This document shows positions 4,663 through 6,569 of a DNA stretch of 6,569 bases, piece by piece (position 1 is the stretch's first letter; the number at the start of each line of letters is the position of its first letter). The notes beneath the pieces were generated by a model. It made no database searches, was not told the origin of the DNA, and was given only the letters and a program-made list of their open reading frames with translations. Source of the stretch: Alphaproteobacteria bacterium (GTDB lineage Bacteria > Pseudomonadota > Alphaproteobacteria > Rhizobiales > Rhizobiaceae). The DNA lies in the NCBI GenBank assembly GCA_017308345.1, contig JAFKFE010000357.1:1-6569 (forward strand), in the 5' to 3' direction. The translations under genes and the position numbers were made by a program.

Positions 4663-6569
4663 CTACATCTTCACCCGCTCCGCCTTCGGGTCATACATCG
4701 GCTTCAGCGACGCTTCGGCCGCGAAGCGCTCGCCGGCGATTTCCACCTCGTAGGATGAAGCCAGCACATCCGCCTCGTTTTCGCCCTGGCAAGGCACATA
4801 GCCCAGGCCGATCGCGCCGCCGAGATGGTGGCCGTAATTGCCGGAGGTGATCGGACCGACGATCCTGCCGTCGCGCAGGATGGCCTCGTTGTGGAAGAGC
4901 AGGGGCTGCGGGTCCTTCAGGCGGAACTGCACCAGACGCCGCGACAGGCCGGCTTCCTTCTTCCTGAGTACGGCGTCGCGGCCGATGAAGTCGGGCTTGG
5001 CCGTCTTCACCGCGAAGCCGAGGCCAGCCTCCAGCACATTGTCCTCGTCGGTGATGTCGTGGCCGAAATGGCGGAAGGCCTTTTCGATGCGGCAGGAATC
5101 CAGCGAATGCAGGCCGCAGAGTTTCAGGCCGACATCGGCGCCGGCTTCGGTGATCGCCTCGAAGACATGGGCCGCCTGGTCGGTCGAGACATAGAGCTCC
5201 CAGCCGAGTTCGCCGACATAGGTAACACGGTGCGCGCGGGCGAGACCCATGCCGATCTCGATTTCCTGGAACGTGCCGAACGGATTGGCTTCGTTGGAGA
5301 AGTCGTTGGGGCTCACCTTCCGGATCAGGTTTCGCGCTTCCGGTCCCATCAGGCAGATAACAGCCTCGGCGGCGGTGACGTCGATGATGACGACGAACTC
5401 GTCGGCGACATGCTTGCGCAGCCAGGCAAGGTCGCGTTGCAGCGTGGCGCCCGGCACGACGAGGAAATAGGCCGTATCCGAAAGCCGCGTCACGGTGAGA
5501 TCGCTCTCGATGCCGCCCTTGGCGTTGAGCATCTGCGTGTAGACGATCTTGCCCGGCGCGACGTCCATGTCGTTGGCGCAGAGCCGCTGCAGGAAGGCAC
5601 AGGCGTCGCGGCCCTCGACGCGGATCTTGCCGAAGGAAGTCATGTCGAACAGGCCAACGCCGTTGCGGACGGCCAGATGCTCCTCGCGCTGGTTGTCGAA
5701 CCAGTTCTGCCGCTTCCAGGAATAGCGGTATTCGCGCTCCTGGCCTTCGCGGGCGAACCAGTTGGCGCGCTCCCAGCCCGCCACCTCGCCGAAGACCGCG
5801 CCGCGCGCTTTCAGGTGCTCGTGCAGGGGCGAGCGGCGCACGCCGCGCGAGGTCGCCATCTGGCGGTAGGGGAAATGGTCGGCGTAGAGCAGGCCGAGCG
5901 TTTCGGAGACGCGCTCCTTGAGGTAGCGGCGGTTCTTCTGGAAAGGCTGGGCGCGGCGGATGTCGACCTCCCAGAGATCGAACGGCGCTTCGCCGTCGTT
6001 GATCCATTGCGCCAGCGCCATGCCGGCGCCGCCCGAGGAGACGATGCCGATCGAATTGTAGCCGGTCGCCATCCAGTAGCCACCGAGTTCCGGCGCTTCG
6101 CCGAGATAATAGCGGTCGTCCGGCGTAAAACTCTCGGGGCCGTTGAAGAAGGTATGGATGCCGGCCGTGCCCAGCATCGGCATGCGGTTGACGCCCATTT
6201 CCTGGTTCGGCTCGAAATGGTCCATATCCTCGGGCAACTGGTCGAAGCAGAAATCCTCGCGGATGCCGTCCATGCCCCAGGGCTTCGCCACCGGCTAGAA
6301 GGCGCCGAGCATCATCTTGCCGGCGTCCTCCTTGTAGTAGGCGCACTCGTCTGGGACACGCAGCACCGGCAGGCGGGACAGGCCCGGGATCGGCTCGGTG
6401 ACGAGATAGAAATGCTCGCAGGCATGCAGCGGGATGGTGACGCCGTTCTGCCGGCCCAGTTCGCGCGCCCACATGCCGGCGCAATTGACGACAATGTCGG
6501 TCTCGATCGTGCCTTGCTCCCCGCCCTGCGCCCAGGAGACGCCGGAAACGCGGCCGTTCCTGGTGTGGA
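4663..6569 (-). pseudogene. Dimethylglycine/sarcosine dehydrogenase-like FAD oxidoreductase with GcvT domains, interrupted by TAG; 5' end outside window
   Basis: About 633 residues of a protein that is usually about 810-830 long; the N-terminal GxGxxG dinucleotide fold and flavin-attachment region lie past the right edge. Read on the minus strand, the visible order is the end of the DAO oxidoreductase domain (VVNCAGMWARELG; MATGYNSIGIVSSGGAGMA), the FAO_M middle domain, then GCV_T (from about SPLHEHLKARGAVFGEVAGW, including LNAKGGIESDLTVTRL with the folate-site Asp, and LGWELYVS) and GCV_T_C (SGNYGHHLGGAIGLGYVP). Relatives oxidatively N-demethylate dimethylglycine or sarcosine and load the C1 unit on tetrahydrofolate. 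The normal end is TAG at 4663-4665. A premature TAG at 6295-6297 falls in MMLGAF-stop-PVAKPWG, in the right frame and with no length change, where relatives carry Glu (GxxEP). A GAG-to-TAG change explains it. A fragment could restart at GTG 6291 but would lack the FAD-binding N-terminus. Exact substrate is uncertain. Confidence 0.85.
6295..6297 (-). other. In-frame premature TAG in the dimethylglycine dehydrogenase-like gene
   Basis: The plus strand reads CTA, the minus strand TAG. It lies between codons for GAF and PVAKPWG. Upstream, 90 codons to the window edge are open in the same frame; downstream, 543 codons are open to the normal stop. TAG is also the terminal stop of this gene and of three others in the window, so it is an ordinary stop codon here. 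Confidence 0.9.

Noticed and set aside
4506..4850. 114-residue frame as an intact gene
   Set aside because: Only the part from GTG 4524 to about 4625 resembles a known family. The rest is antisense to the end of the demethylase gene and is of low complexity (Arg, Pro, Ser).
6295..6297. TAG read as pyrrolysine or suppressed as a sense codon
   Set aside because: TAG ends the permease, the amidohydrolase, the second flavodoxin-fold gene and this gene itself in the window, and a downstream hairpin or pylT-like gene is not visible. Relatives have Glu at this place, not Lys or Pyl.
6313..6333. AAGGAGG with ATG eleven bases downstream on the minus strand, as an internal translation start
   Set aside because: The bases encode the in-frame Lys-Glu-Asp of the family sequence, and the resulting peptide would hit the premature TAG after six codons. 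Coincidence is the simplest explanation.
4691..6484. 597-residue open frame on the minus strand
   Set aside because: It overlaps the demethylase gene in another frame, is rich in Arg, Ala and Pro, and has no domain-like motif. It is a shadow produced by high third-position GC.
1..6569. CRISPR array, tRNA, rRNA, insertion sequence ends or phage genes
   Set aside because: No regularly spaced repeats, tRNA cloverleaf, transposase-like protein or paired terminal inverted repeats were seen on reading both strands.

Overview
The window is GC-rich and densely packed, with strong G/C third-position bias. Protein style (SsuC/TauC-type permease, CodA-like amidohydrolase, GcvT-type FAD oxidoreductase, small ParE-type addiction pair) fits an alphaproteobacterium of the order Hyphomicrobiales, most like Mesorhizobium and relatives. 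That assignment is inference from protein resemblance, not a database match.

Positions 1-4230 (+ strand) look like one operon. It opens with the 3' end of an ABC-transporter permease gene, cut by the window edge. Next come a CodA-like amidohydrolase with a TTG start, a 466-aa FAD-linked oxidase of the VAO/PCMH class, and two tandem flavodoxin-fold NAD(P)H:quinone (or flavin) oxidoreductases. Gaps are about 30 bases or less, and the last two genes are joined to their upstream genes by one-base TGATG overlaps. The set reads as uptake of a small solute, hydrolytic deamination or ring opening, flavin-dependent oxidation, and electron disposal or quinone protection. The catalytic metal-site residues of the amidohydrolase are all present, but residues that contact cytosine in E. 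coli CodA appear replaced. The true substrate is therefore probably not cytosine and is unknown.

Positions 4231-4662 hold a short, relatively AT-richer patch with a small antitoxin gene and the first ~34 codons of a ParE/RelE-type toxin. The toxin loses family resemblance abruptly around 4626, so this is a decayed toxin-antitoxin pair left with an apparently intact antitoxin. A 7-bp hairpin sits at the junction with the convergent gene.

Positions 4663-6569 (- strand) hold most of a dimethylglycine/sarcosine dehydrogenase-like FAD oxidoreductase with C-terminal GcvT (tetrahydrofolate-binding) domains. Its N-terminal FAD-binding part lies beyond the right edge. An in-frame TAG at 6295-6297 interrupts it where the family usually has Glu in a G-x-x-E-P motif. 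The reading frame and family resemblance continue unbroken on both sides, so this looks like a recent single-base nonsense mutation or a sequencing error.

No rRNA, tRNA, CRISPR array, insertion sequence or complete mobile element was seen. No gene-free stretch exceeds 300 bases.
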